Assembly (NCBI GenBank): GCA_030674475.1
Contig: JAUSCZ010000039.1
Coordinates: 1 to 44,014 of the forward strand
Source of the DNA: Candidatus Omnitrophota bacterium
GTDB lineage: Bacteria; Omnitrophota; Gorgyraeia; Gygaellales; UBA12090
DNA length: 44,014 bases
Direction: 5' to 3'
Position 1 is the first letter of the stretch, and each line of letters starts with the position of its first letter. The position numbers were made by a program, and so were the translations under genes. The notes below the pieces were generated by a model that ran no database searches, was not told the DNA's origin, and was given only the letters and a program-made list of their open reading frames with translations. Positions 8,172 through 16,146 of this stretch are shown here, piece after piece.

Positions 8172-8543
8172 CTATCCTTTTAATGCCCTATTTACCGCCT
8201 CAATTACTCTTGAGGGCTGAAAGGGTTTAGTGATAAAGTCTTTTGCTCCGGCCTGGATTGCCTCAACCACTAATGAGTGTTGGCCCATTGCCGAGACCAT
8301 AATTACCCTGGCCTGGGGGTCAATCTTCATAATCTCTTTTACCGCGCCAATTCCGTCTAAGTCTTCAACCTTGGGCATTACGATGTCGCAGGTTACCACA
8401 TCCGGTTTTAATTCCTTGTATTTATCAATAGCGGCCTTGGCGTTCTCCGCCTCTCCACAGACCTCATAGCCCTCTTTCTTGAGTATATCAGAGAGCATCT
8501 TGCGCATAAACAGCGCGTCATCCACTACCAGAATCCTTGCCAT
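8172..8543 (-). CDS. cheY: Response regulator CheY, paralog 1
   Basis: 123 residues, a single receiver domain. Acidic pair D8/D9, phosphoacceptor D53 (TCDIVMP), Ser in MVSAMGQ at the conserved Thr/Ser position and Lys in FITKPFQPSRV. The sequence follows Thermotoga-type CheY closely except for three extra residues in the loop after the phosphoacceptor (MPKVEDLDGIGAVKEI against the usual MPxMNGIDAIKEI). CheY2 of this operon has the same insertion. It is the likely substrate of CheA and of the CheC phosphatases. No output partner (flagellar switch or pilus motor) is in the window. Confidence 0.93.
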   Translation of the reverse strand: MARILVVDDALFMRKMLSDILKKEGYEVCGEAENAKAAIDKYKELKPDVVTCDIVMPKVEDLDGIGAVKEIMKIDPQARVIMVSAMGQHSLVVEAIQAGAKDFITKPFQPSRVIEAVNRALKG

Positions 8544-8563
8544 AGCTTACCTCCCAGTTTTTG

Positions 8564-9406
8564 TCATAAATCAATTTTCCGATATATTTTTTCTTTGGGC
8601 AGAATGGTTTCAAAAAGCCTTCTTTCCCAAAGGGTTTCCACCTTGCTTAAGACCAGGTATCCTCGAGGGTTAAGCAGGCGGTGAAATCTTTCGAAGAGTT
8701 CGCCTTTTTGCTGATGGCTTAAGTAAATCATCACATTCCGGCAGAATATCGCGTCTAAATAGTTAAAAGAGGGGTCGCGGCTTAAGTTGCACTGTTCGAA
8801 TTTTACCATTTGTTTTATTTCGTCTTGGACGCGGCAAGTATCGTCGCCCAGGGGAATGAAATATTTCTTCATAATCTTTTTATCGATTTTCGCCAGCCTG
8901 TCGTCAAGTTTATATTCCCCTTTTCTGGCCTTTTCCAGGGCATCGTTATCAATATCCGTGCCCCAGATTTTTACCACAAAGCCCGTCTTTGCCCCCAGGG
9001 CTTCTTTTATCAGGATGGCCAGGGAATAGGTTTCCTCGCCGCTGGCGCAGCCTGCCGACCAGAAACGGATAATCCTGTGGCTGGCGGCTTCTTTCTTAGG
9101 GATAATTTCCGAGATAAGTATATTTTTAAATGCCGCGAATACATCGCTATCGCGGAAGAATTCAGTTACATTTATGGATAGGTTATCCAAAAAACGGTTA
9201 AATTCTTCAGGCTTTTCCTGAAGCAGTTTTATGTAATCAAGATAATTTTGGCATTTAGCCGCTTGAATCCGTAAACGCAGGCGCCTAAAGGCGAATCCCT
9301 CGCGGTATTGGCTTAAATCAACCCCCTTGTATTCCCGGATAAAATGGAGTATTTTCCTGAGACCATTTTCATCGGACTTGGCACCGGTTTCAGCTTTGAG
9401 CATCAT
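8564..9406 (-). CDS. cheR: Chemotaxis protein methyltransferase CheR
   Basis: About 280 residues. N-terminal helical domain (YREGFAFRRLRLRIQAAKC), then NVTEFFRDSDVF and the AdoMet-binding motif IRFWSAGCASGEETYSLAI, IWGTDIDNDALEKAR, and FCRNVMIYL. It methylates receptor glutamates, opposing CheB. The ORF track begins at a TTG (9451), but residues 1-14 of that version are encoded by an intergenic repeat (caattg/ctattg words). I therefore prefer one of the ATGs at 9403-9406. Neither start has a convincing Shine-Dalgarno, so the exact start is open. Between comFB and cheY1 in the operon. Confidence 0.92.
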   Translation of the reverse strand: MMLKAETGAKSDENGLRKILHFIREYKGVDLSQYREGFAFRRLRLRIQAAKCQNYLDYIKLLQEKPEEFNRFLDNLSINVTEFFRDSDVFAAFKNILISEIIPKKEAASHRIIRFWSAGCASGEETYSLAILIKEALGAKTGFVVKIWGTDIDNDALEKARKGEYKLDDRLAKIDKKIMKKYFIPLGDDTCRVQDEIKQMVKFEQCNLSRDPSFNYLDAIFCRNVMIYLSHQQKGELFERFHRLLNPRGYLVLSKVETLWERRLFETILPKEKIYRKIDL

Positions 9407-9536
9407 TAAATTAGCTTTTGAACAATAGAACAATTGAACATTAGACCGCAATTGAGCTTTTGTTTGTCTATTGTTCTATTGTCTATTGCTCAATTGCTCT
9501 GTGCGCTGTCATATTAAGAAGTAATGTCACAGCGCA
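9407..9536. repeat. Palindromic repeat (caattg/ttctat words) between comFB and cheR
   Basis: Words such as aacaatag, caattg and tctattg on the left are mirrored by their complements on the right. A separate hairpin GTGCGCTG / CAGCGCAC (about 9500-9537) follows. The repeat abuts the cheR start and extends its open frame upstream. Confidence 0.7.
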
Positions 9537-9800
9537 CTAGTGCCGGGGTTTTTTACTGACATGCAGTATGGCCTTGGTCAGGTTGGTCATTATATCCACA
9601 TGAGACTGCGTAAGTAGTTCTTTAAGCTTAGTATAAATTCTTCCCTTATTTGAGACTACATATTGGCTATTCATCCGGTTTAAAGCAAAGGCCGCCATAT
9701 CCAATTTGCATTTTTCGCATTTACAGATATCTTCAATATCCGTAAGCAGTTTATCCAGTTCGTCTTTGACCGCGTCTTCCATATAGTTATAGAGTTTCAT
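9537..9800 (-). CDS. comFB: ComFB-family protein
   Basis: 87 residues. Matches the ComFB family: NYMEDAVKDELDKLL at the N-terminus, a CKCEKCKLD cysteine cluster, then AAFALNRMNSQYVVSNKGRIYTK. The family was named for late competence in Bacillus. More recently cyanobacterial members were reported to bind c-di-GMP and act as second-messenger receptors (established knowledge, not visible here). The start ATG overlaps the stop of the preceding actin-like ATPase gene (TAATG), so the two are translationally coupled and probably act together. Its place inside a chemotaxis operon is unusual. Confidence 0.88.
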   Translation of the reverse strand: MKLYNYMEDAVKDELDKLLTDIEDICKCEKCKLDMAAFALNRMNSQYVVSNKGRIYTKLKELLTQSHVDIMTNLTKAILHVSKKPRH

Positions 9801-11947
9801 TAGGTGGTTTCCTCCCTGTCCTCAAAAATTATTTTTACCCGGGAACCCTCGGTCAAAGCGGTGGTAAAACCGGCGGGCAGATCGTTTACCAGGATTTTCA
9901 TTTTTTTGCCGAAGGCCTCGTGAGGGTTGAAATCTATGTAGCGGAAGATTTCCGAGAGTATTACCTTGCGCGCCTTCAGGCGGTAGACTTTTATATCGGC
10001 TCCGTCAATCAGGAACTCTTCCGGCTTTACCTGATGCCCGTTCATAAATATCTGCTGAGGTTCAATGTCAATAATGATGTCTTGGTCTCCCACCTGGACG
10101 CGCATCTTTTCGCTTGCTTCTGTCGTTTCCACGACATCTTTAATCCTGTGGAAAATAGCCGTACCGGGGGTAAATTCAATTATGTCCTGAGGCTTAATTT
10201 CTGTCTCCAAATTCGCGGATTTTTCGTTAACCTTCAAGGTGAAGTTGGATTGAGTAAGGACCTTAGGGTTGTCATTTATGTTTACCAGGATTTGTCTTTG
10301 ATTGAGGTTCTCTGGCTTAAGGCCTTTTTGTTTTAAGATATCCTTGGCCTTTAAAGTAAGGACGCGGATATGAGAACGGTCTAAAATCTCCGTGTCAAGG
10401 CCCACCTCTTTTTCATTCATCACTACTATTGGCGTCAGCGGTAAGGTTTCCCGGTTAAAGACGATTTCCTGATACCCGATTCCTAATAGTTCTTTTATTG
10501 AACAGGAGGCATTTTCTCCGTCAATAGCTTCCTGAAATTCTATTTTATCCGCCTCGTCTATCTTTTGGGATAAAGAGTCTATGTCTTTTCCGTTAAGCAG
10601 TATTTTCGCTCCTTCACCCAGGGTCCCCTTGATTATTTTTAATTCTCCGTTTACCGTGCAGGTTATGGCCATCCCCGGCCGGGGATAAAGCCTTTTATGG
10701 GCCAGGATGCCGGACAAAGTAAGAGCACCTACTATATCTTTTTTTTGCTGGAAGTCAAGCATCTTGAATTTTTTATTATTAACCTCAACCTCGATAAAAT
10801 TCAGCCCCGAGGATTCCGCGGTCATCACCGCGATTCCCAAAGGGGTAACCGCCTCCGGGCCGCTTAAGCCGGGGGTGATATTTTTTATAGTCTTTATTGC
10901 CGAAGGCAGGCGGATTCCTATTTTTTCCGCGGCGAGGTTAAATCCTCTGGCCAGCTCCGGAATCAGGTTAAAGGTCCGGCTTCCTCCGCCGACAACAATT
11001 ACCGCCTGGGGAGCCTTTCCGCCGTTTAACTTGAGCGCGGCCTGAGCGATAGATTCGGCTAATTTTTTGGTTATCCCGGAAATTTTTTCAATCAAAATCC
11101 GGGATTCCACCTCTCGTTTTCTTCCCCAGATGTCTTCGTATTTAATTTTTTCCTCATCCGGCAATAAGCGCTTGATTCTTTCAGCGGTGGCAAAGTCAAC
11201 CAGGAGGCTTTCCGAAAGGACCTCGGTGATTTCATCCCCCGCCAAAGGAACCATCCCGTAGGCAAAGACAAATCCGTCGCCCGTTATGGCTAAATCCGAG
11301 GTGCCCGCCCCGATATCCACCAAAACCAGGTTGAGTTTGCGCAGTTCCTCCGGGACTATGGCATTGATGGCCGAAATCGGCTCTAAGGTAATATTGGTAG
11401 GGATGAGGTCTGATTTTTTCAGCACGGCGAACATGCTGTCTAAAACCACCTTAGGCAATAAGGTAACAATAACTTCGCAGGAGATGGTTTTCCCCCGGTG
11501 GCCGGTGAGGCTGGATATCCGCATCCCGTCTAATTCGTAATAGATCGGGCTGTAACCGGCGCAGTAACAGCGGGAGATATTTTCGGAACTGGAAATAATT
11601 TTATCTACCGCCTCCAACTCCAGGTTTTTTACCATCTCCGGGGTTATTTCTTCGCTTAACTCAAATTCCCTGACCGCCTTACTGGTAGAGGTTGAAAGGT
11701 CCCGCCCGGCAACCGCGACCCCGACTTTTTGTAATTTTTTATTTTGGCGCGACTCCAGAGCGGATTTAATCCGGCGCACGGTTTTAGCGGCGTCCTCGAT
11801 GTTTTGGATCTGGCCGTCCAGCATCGGCCGCGAGGGGTGTTCAAGGGTCTCGCTGTCAATAATTTCTATTCCTTCCTCAGTCCGGCGGCAGACTATGCCC
11901 ATTACTTTTCTGGTTCCGATATCCAAGGCAAAAATTTCATTATCCAT
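9800..11947 (-). CDS. FtsA/PilM-like actin-fold ATPase with long C-terminal beta-rich extension
   Basis: 715 residues. The first half is an FtsA-type actin fold: phosphate-1 loop ALDIGTRKVMGIV (about 7-19), an SHS2-like insert (KVGVAVAGRDL), phosphate-2 VDIGAGTSDLAI, and the adenosine motif VIVVGGGSRTFNLIPELA, closing with TPLGIAVMTA. The second half (from about residue 370) is not in classical FtsA. It shows repeated beta-grasp-like units with a pattern like 'VNg...L.dgD.I.f', for example VNDLPAGFTTALTEGSRVKIIF at the end. Similar long FtsA-like proteins occur in Firmicutes with unclear roles. No FtsZ or PilN/O/Q genes are near. Position between cheC2 and comFB, with tight coupling to comFB, suggests a role in placing or assembling the chemosensory or pilus apparatus; this is inference. 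Confidence 0.82.
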   Translation of the reverse strand: MDNEIFALDIGTRKVMGIVCRRTEEGIEIIDSETLEHPSRPMLDGQIQNIEDAAKTVRRIKSALESRQNKKLQKVGVAVAGRDLSTSTSKAVREFELSEEITPEMVKNLELEAVDKIISSSENISRCYCAGYSPIYYELDGMRISSLTGHRGKTISCEVIVTLLPKVVLDSMFAVLKKSDLIPTNITLEPISAINAIVPEELRKLNLVLVDIGAGTSDLAITGDGFVFAYGMVPLAGDEITEVLSESLLVDFATAERIKRLLPDEEKIKYEDIWGRKREVESRILIEKISGITKKLAESIAQAALKLNGGKAPQAVIVVGGGSRTFNLIPELARGFNLAAEKIGIRLPSAIKTIKNITPGLSGPEAVTPLGIAVMTAESSGLNFIEVEVNNKKFKMLDFQQKKDIVGALTLSGILAHKRLYPRPGMAITCTVNGELKIIKGTLGEGAKILLNGKDIDSLSQKIDEADKIEFQEAIDGENASCSIKELLGIGYQEIVFNRETLPLTPIVVMNEKEVGLDTEILDRSHIRVLTLKAKDILKQKGLKPENLNQRQILVNINDNPKVLTQSNFTLKVNEKSANLETEIKPQDIIEFTPGTAIFHRIKDVVETTEASEKMRVQVGDQDIIIDIEPQQIFMNGHQVKPEEFLIDGADIKVYRLKARKVILSEIFRYIDFNPHEAFGKKMKILVNDLPAGFTTALTEGSRVKIIFEDREETT

Positions 11948-11950
11948 AGT

Positions 11951-12571
11951 TTACAACCCCAGCATTTCAAAAATCTTCTTGGTGCTCGCGTATTCCAGAA
12001 GAAGGGTAACAAAAAGGTCTATCTCGATATTTTCGATACACATCTTGTTTTCAATAGACATAATGTATTTGACGTCTTCGCCGATGAATTTTTTTATCAA
12101 GACTTTATTCAAGTTGTTCATTTTATCAATGGCAGTCTGGGGCGATGAAGGAATAAGCAGGCGGTGGTTAAGCATTTCGCCTACCGAATCCAAGTAAGAA
12201 CAGCAGAGGATATAAGCAGTTTCCGAGATGGCCGAAAGTTCAATTAAGGTAAGCAGTTCGCTTGAGCCGGGTTTCCTTTTCATCAGTATATCGCTTAGCA
12301 AGAGACTGCTTTTTTTGGAAAAAAGCACCAGGGCCCCTCCGCGCAGGGTTCCTAATATCCTGGAACATATCGCGATGCTGATTTCCTGCGGCTCCTTGAA
12401 AAACTCCGTATCGTCCAGCTGGTCTAAGCGCAGAAACTTCACCTCGGGTATATTTATGGAAACTATCTTATTCATCAACTGGCCCAGGGCAGTGGCGGCG
12501 TTTCCCGCTCCGACATTGCCGATTTCCCTGAGGGCGTCTAATTGAATAGGGGAGAAGTTTAAATCTACCAT
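11951..12571 (-). CDS. CheC-family CheY-P phosphatase, paralog 2 (second active site degenerate)
   Basis: 206 residues. First active site intact: DALREIGNVGAGNAAT, with Pro exactly 23 residues after the Asn. The second site reads SAISETAYILCCSY, with Tyr replacing the catalytic Asn. One functional site is therefore predicted, opposite in position to paralog 1. It lies three bases upstream of the actin-like ATPase gene, an arrangement that suggests co-translation. The two cysteines in ILCCSY are unusual. It may bind CheD, act on CheY-P, or have become a structural partner of the ATPase. Confidence 0.88.
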   Translation of the reverse strand: MVDLNFSPIQLDALREIGNVGAGNAATALGQLMNKIVSINIPEVKFLRLDQLDDTEFFKEPQEISIAICSRILGTLRGGALVLFSKKSSLLLSDILMKRKPGSSELLTLIELSAISETAYILCCSYLDSVGEMLNHRLLIPSSPQTAIDKMNNLNKVLIKKFIGEDVKYIMSIENKMCIENIEIDLFVTLLLEYASTKKIFEMLGL

Positions 12572-12600
12572 TTACTCCTCGTATAGTATGTGTTATAGAC

Positions 12601-12736
12601 TGTTAATGACGAATTCCTAAATCCGAATGTCTAATGAATGACGAATTCTTAAATGGTAAATGTCTAATTTTTTTAGACATTTAGACATTAAACATTAGGC
12701 ATTTATTCGTCATTTTAGATTTCGACATTAGACATT
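12601..12736. repeat. Imperfect palindromic repeat, gaattc/gtcatt family, copy 2
   Basis: Fills the 180-bp gap between cheA and cheC2. Words gacgaattc, aatgtct and gacatta on the left, complemented on the right around a central run of T. Same family as 2683-2832 and 33925-34077. Confidence 0.75.
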
Positions 12737-12753
12737 TTCATGCTGCTGCCTCT

Positions 12754-14811
12754 CTAGTTTTTTAAGCTCATTATATCTAAAATCAAGGCTACCCTGCCGT
12801 CGCCGAGTATCGTGGCTCCGGCTATCCCTTTGGTTTTTTTTACAAAACTCGGCAAAGGTTTAACCACGATATCCTGCTCGCCTATTATTTGATTCACTAA
12901 AAGAGCCAGGGCCTTTTTCTCATACTCAATTATTACCAGCGGGATGGCTTCATTAATTCCGGTAGTTTCCTGGGTGCGGTTAAGGGAAATGCCCAGTTCT
13001 TTCTCTAGCCTTATTACCGGGATAACTTCATCCCGGACATTAATTACCTCAAAATGTTGAACCATTTTTATTTCTTCCGGACGCACCTTGATGGTTTCCC
13101 GGATATTCATCAGGGGAACGGCTAAAATTTCCTGCCGGACTTTGACTAACATTGCCTTGATTATAGCCAGGGTTAAGGGAAGGGTAAGCAGGAATTTCGT
13201 GCCCAGGCCGATTTTAGTTTCAAAATCCACTCTCCCGCCCAGGGATTCTATCTTCACTTTTACTACATCTAAACCCACCCCTCTTCCTGAGGTATCGGTT
13301 ATTTCTTTGGCGGTGGAGAAGCCGGGCATAGTTAATATCTCCAGCACCCTTTTCTCGTCAAGGTGAGACACTTCCTGTTCCGGGATGAGCCCTTTTTCAA
13401 CAGCTTTTTTTCCCACCGCGGCAAAATCCACTCCTCTTCCGTCATCGGCCACCTCAATGGAGATATGGCCTTTTTGGCGGGTGACTTGGATAGAGATTTT
13501 TCCTTTGGGATTTTTGCCTTTGGCCTTTCTTTCCTCGGGAGTTTCCAGCCCGTGGTCAATGGCGTTTCTTAAGAGATGTATTAATGGGTCTCCTATTCCA
13601 TCCAGGACCACCCGGTCTAATTCAATTTCGCTGCCGGTGATTTCCAGGTCTATTTCTTTATTTTTGCGCCTGGCTAAATCCCGGACTACCCGGGTAAAAT
13701 TATCTAAGATATAGGCGACCGGAAGAAGCCTGGTTTGCATTATTTCATTCTGCAGGGCTGAGGTGAGATGGTCCAGGGTAAAGCTGATTTCTTCCAATTC
13801 CTGAATTTTTAAGGACTGCACTACCTGGACCAGGCGGATTTTGGAAATTGCCAGCTCCCCCATAAGGTTCATAATCTTGTCTAATCTTTGCACCGGAATC
13901 CTGATGCTCTGGATTTTTTTTAGGTATGATGATGGCTGTTCTGTTTGCGCGCCGGCTGATCCGGTGCCTCCGGATGGGGTTGCGGCGGCGGAAGGCTCAG
14001 AGGCTGTTTCCTGAGGATGCGCGGGCTCGGAAAGAGATGAGGCTCGAGGTTTAATCTCCGCGGAGCTGACTTTGACATCGTCTACCTCCGAGATGCCCGC
14101 TAGTTCCTGCTGGAGGATTTCCGACTTTTCCTTAACGGCCAGGACTATCAAAAAGGAGCGGTCAAACCTTCCTTCTTTCAGTGCCTCCAAGGAAGGCGCG
14201 GCGGCCAGGATTTCGCCCCGCCTTTTTAGATTGGTAATTACTAAAAAGGCCCGGGCCTCTTTCATCGGGCAATTTTCGGAGAGGGTAATTTGGATCTTAA
14301 AAACATTAAATCCGTTTTCTTTGGCTTCTTTAAATTTAATCAGTTCAACTTCAGTCCATTCTACTTCGTCTAAGGTGATAAACGGTGTTTTCCTGGTCAA
14401 AGGCCCCGCCTCCTCTGACGGCCCTGGCGGGGGTTCTTCCAGCAATAGATTTTTTAAGGCTTCCATGCAGGCGGAGATATCCGTTTTGGATTCCTGATTC
14501 AGCCTGACCTCCTGAAGTAATTGTTCCAGGAGGTCAACCCCGGCAAAAAGCGTGTCAATGATATTAGAGGTTACCGCTTTTTTCTGGCCGCGCAGTTCGT
14601 CCAGCAGGTCTTCCATTTGGTGGGAAATCTGGGCAATCTTATCATAGCCCATAGTGGCGGACATCCCTTTCATGGTGTGGGTGCAGCGGAAGATCTCATT
14701 CAGGGAATTAAGGTCGCGGGGATTTTCTTCCAATTTGACCAGGCATCCGTTCATATTGTCCAGATATTCCTGGGATTCGGAAAGAAATATTTCTCGGTAA
14801 CTATCTTGCAT
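12754..14811 (-). CDS. cheA: Chemotaxis histidine kinase CheA
   Basis: 685 residues with the full five-domain layout. P1 Hpt domain with phospho-His H45 (FRCTHTMKGMSATMG). A P2-like CheY-binding domain at about 150-250 (FKIQITLSENCPMKEARAF). A Pro/Ala/Ser-rich linker. P3 dimerisation helices beginning VQRLDKIMNLMGELA. P4 kinase with N box DPLIHLLRNAIDHGLE, G1 box DDGRGVDF and G2 box SGRGVGLDVVK. P5 CheW-like regulatory domain to the end. H45 is the same residue number as in Thermotoga CheA. It phosphorylates CheY1, CheY2 and CheB in response to receptors. The neighbouring cheC3 ends three bases before its start. Confidence 0.97.
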   Translation of the reverse strand: MQDSYREIFLSESQEYLDNMNGCLVKLEENPRDLNSLNEIFRCTHTMKGMSATMGYDKIAQISHQMEDLLDELRGQKKAVTSNIIDTLFAGVDLLEQLLQEVRLNQESKTDISACMEALKNLLLEEPPPGPSEEAGPLTRKTPFITLDEVEWTEVELIKFKEAKENGFNVFKIQITLSENCPMKEARAFLVITNLKRRGEILAAAPSLEALKEGRFDRSFLIVLAVKEKSEILQQELAGISEVDDVKVSSAEIKPRASSLSEPAHPQETASEPSAAATPSGGTGSAGAQTEQPSSYLKKIQSIRIPVQRLDKIMNLMGELAISKIRLVQVVQSLKIQELEEISFTLDHLTSALQNEIMQTRLLPVAYILDNFTRVVRDLARRKNKEIDLEITGSEIELDRVVLDGIGDPLIHLLRNAIDHGLETPEERKAKGKNPKGKISIQVTRQKGHISIEVADDGRGVDFAAVGKKAVEKGLIPEQEVSHLDEKRVLEILTMPGFSTAKEITDTSGRGVGLDVVKVKIESLGGRVDFETKIGLGTKFLLTLPLTLAIIKAMLVKVRQEILAVPLMNIRETIKVRPEEIKMVQHFEVINVRDEVIPVIRLEKELGISLNRTQETTGINEAIPLVIIEYEKKALALLVNQIIGEQDIVVKPLPSFVKKTKGIAGATILGDGRVALILDIMSLKN

Positions 14812-14814
14812 GAA

Positions 14815-15426
14815 TTATTTTATGTCTATTGACCTAAGGATAATTTCTAATCCTTCGGGATTGGGGATGATAAAAAAATGGCCCTTGATGGAGGTGGTCG
14901 GCTCGGTGAATTCGGAGTCAATCAGCAGGGCAAATTCGGATTTACAGCTGAGTTCAATCAGGATGTAATCAATGATGGCTCCGGCCATATCAACGATCAG
15001 CTCGGGAACGGTGGGGACAAAGCCTAAACCGACAAAACTGCTTAAAGCGCCTAAGTAGGCGTTGGTAAGAATCAGGCCGACCTCTTTAAGCGCGGAGCGT
15101 TCCAGGTCGCCGATTATACTGCTTTCGGAGACCGGTTTTCCGGTCATCAGCGAGGAGAGGGCAAGGGCGTCTCTCTGGGAAAAGATAAATACGATTGTGC
15201 TGGGCAGGTCTCCCAGGACGCGCAGAACCAGTCCGGTTACCAGATTATTTATGCCTCCTACCGCGGCAGGAACTTCTTCTATGGGCAGAACCAGCATTCG
15301 CGGGACAATGATATTTATTTTTTTGTTAAGCAGTTGAGAAAGGGCGGTGGCGGCGTTCCCCGCGCAGATATTCCCGATTTCAATAAGCGCGTCTTTCTGG
15401 ATATCGGTTAAAACGATATTCTTCAT
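14815..15426 (-). CDS. CheC-family CheY-P phosphatase, paralog 3 (second active site degenerate)
   Basis: 203 residues. First site intact: DALIEIGNICAGNAAT, Pro 23 residues after the Asn. Second site SALKEVGLILTNAYLG, with Leu at the Asn position. One predicted functional site. It is the CheC encoded nearest to cheA and to cheY2. The C-terminal segment FFIIPNPEGLEIILRS matches the family. Whether the three paralogs form mixed assemblies or serve different CheY proteins cannot be told from sequence. Confidence 0.88.
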   Translation of the reverse strand: MKNIVLTDIQKDALIEIGNICAGNAATALSQLLNKKINIIVPRMLVLPIEEVPAAVGGINNLVTGLVLRVLGDLPSTIVFIFSQRDALALSSLMTGKPVSESSIIGDLERSALKEVGLILTNAYLGALSSFVGLGFVPTVPELIVDMAGAIIDYILIELSCKSEFALLIDSEFTEPTTSIKGHFFIIPNPEGLEIILRSIDIK

Positions 15427-15430
15427 CTAT

Positions 15431-15491
15431 AATTTACAGTTTATAGTTGATAGCGTATGGTTTATGGCTATAAACCATCAACCATAAACTG
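15431..15491. repeat. Palindromic repeat, gtttatag family, copy 1
   Basis: Left half cagtttatagttgatag, right half its approximate complement ending aaccataaactg. Further copies at 29405-29472 and, inside a coding sequence, 37205-37279. Confidence 0.8.
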
Positions 15492-15496
15492 ATATT

Positions 15497-15871
15497 CTAA
15501 GGGTTTGCCAGTATTTTTCTTACCGTATCTTTCAGGCGGTCAGGATTTACCGGCTTATTCAGGAAGTCCTTGGCCCCCAGCCGGATAGCTTCAACCACCA
15601 GGGCCTGCTGGCTCATTGCCGAGATAACCAGGATCTTAGCCTTAGGGTCGAGCCTGATGATTTCCTTCACCGCCCCGATACCGTCTAATTCTTCCATCAT
15701 CGGCATAACAATATCCATCGTTACCAGATCCGGCTTCAGGGTTTTGTATTTTTCCACCCCGTCCTTGGCGTTGGAGGCCTCACCGCAGACCTCATGGCCC
15801 TCAGCTATAAAAATAGTAGTAAGCACCTGGCGCATAAAAAGCGCGTCATCCACAATCAATATTCTTGCCAT
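15497..15871 (-). CDS. cheY: Response regulator CheY, paralog 2
   Basis: 124 residues, single receiver domain. D8/D9 acidic pair, phosphoacceptor D53 (TMDIVMP), Ser in VISAMSQQ and Lys in FLNKPVNPD. It shares with CheY1 the three-residue insertion after the phosphoacceptor (MPMMEELDGIGAVKEI). It is the first gene of the operon, behind the promoter at 16087-16115 and a leader of about 200 bases. The ATG has an AGGAG site nine bases upstream. The segment after the conserved Lys differs from CheY1 (NPD against QPS), a face that usually contacts the target, so the two may have different partners. Confidence 0.93.
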   Translation of the reverse strand: MARILIVDDALFMRQVLTTIFIAEGHEVCGEASNAKDGVEKYKTLKPDLVTMDIVMPMMEELDGIGAVKEIIRLDPKAKILVISAMSQQALVVEAIRLGAKDFLNKPVNPDRLKDTVRKILANP

Positions 15872-15893
15872 ATCTTATTCTCCTAATGAGTAG

Positions 15894-15965
15894 ATAACTT
15901 ATGTCGCGCGAAAAGCGCGACATAAGTTATAGCAAAGCGTCTGCGCCTGCCTACCGGCAGGCAGG
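15894..15965. repeat. Two palindromes in the che operon leader
   Basis: A perfect hairpin with 16-bp arms (ATAACTTATGTCGCGC) and loop GAAAA occupies 15894-15930. A 20-bp near-palindrome CCTGCCTACCGGCAGGCAGG lies at 15946-15965. The latter is the same element, with one mismatch, as at 25449-25468 and 34823-34842. Both would be transcribed in the operon leader just ahead of cheY2. Confidence 0.8.
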
Positions 15966-16086
15966 AATTAATCCCGTCGAGCGAGGCAAAATTATTGAAT
16001 ACCTTTCCTTAATTGGATAGGAAAGTATACCCTTCTGGGTTAGAAAATTCTGTTTTTAACTTACTCAGCGGGATAACCTCAATTGA

Positions 16087-16115
16087 ATTATAGAATACAA
16101 CTACACGAGAGTCAA
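16087..16115 (-). promoter_or_regulatory. Sigma70-type promoter of the che operon
   Basis: On the minus strand: TTGACT, 17-bp spacer, TATAAT. Transcription would start near 16080 and run through cheY2 and the rest of the operon. The leader to cheY2 is about 200 bases and contains further dyads (for example TACTTTCCT / AGGAAAGGTA) besides the two palindromes listed separately. Confidence 0.75.
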
Positions 16116-16146
16116 GTTAAATATTAGCTATGGGTTAGGAGTTTTT

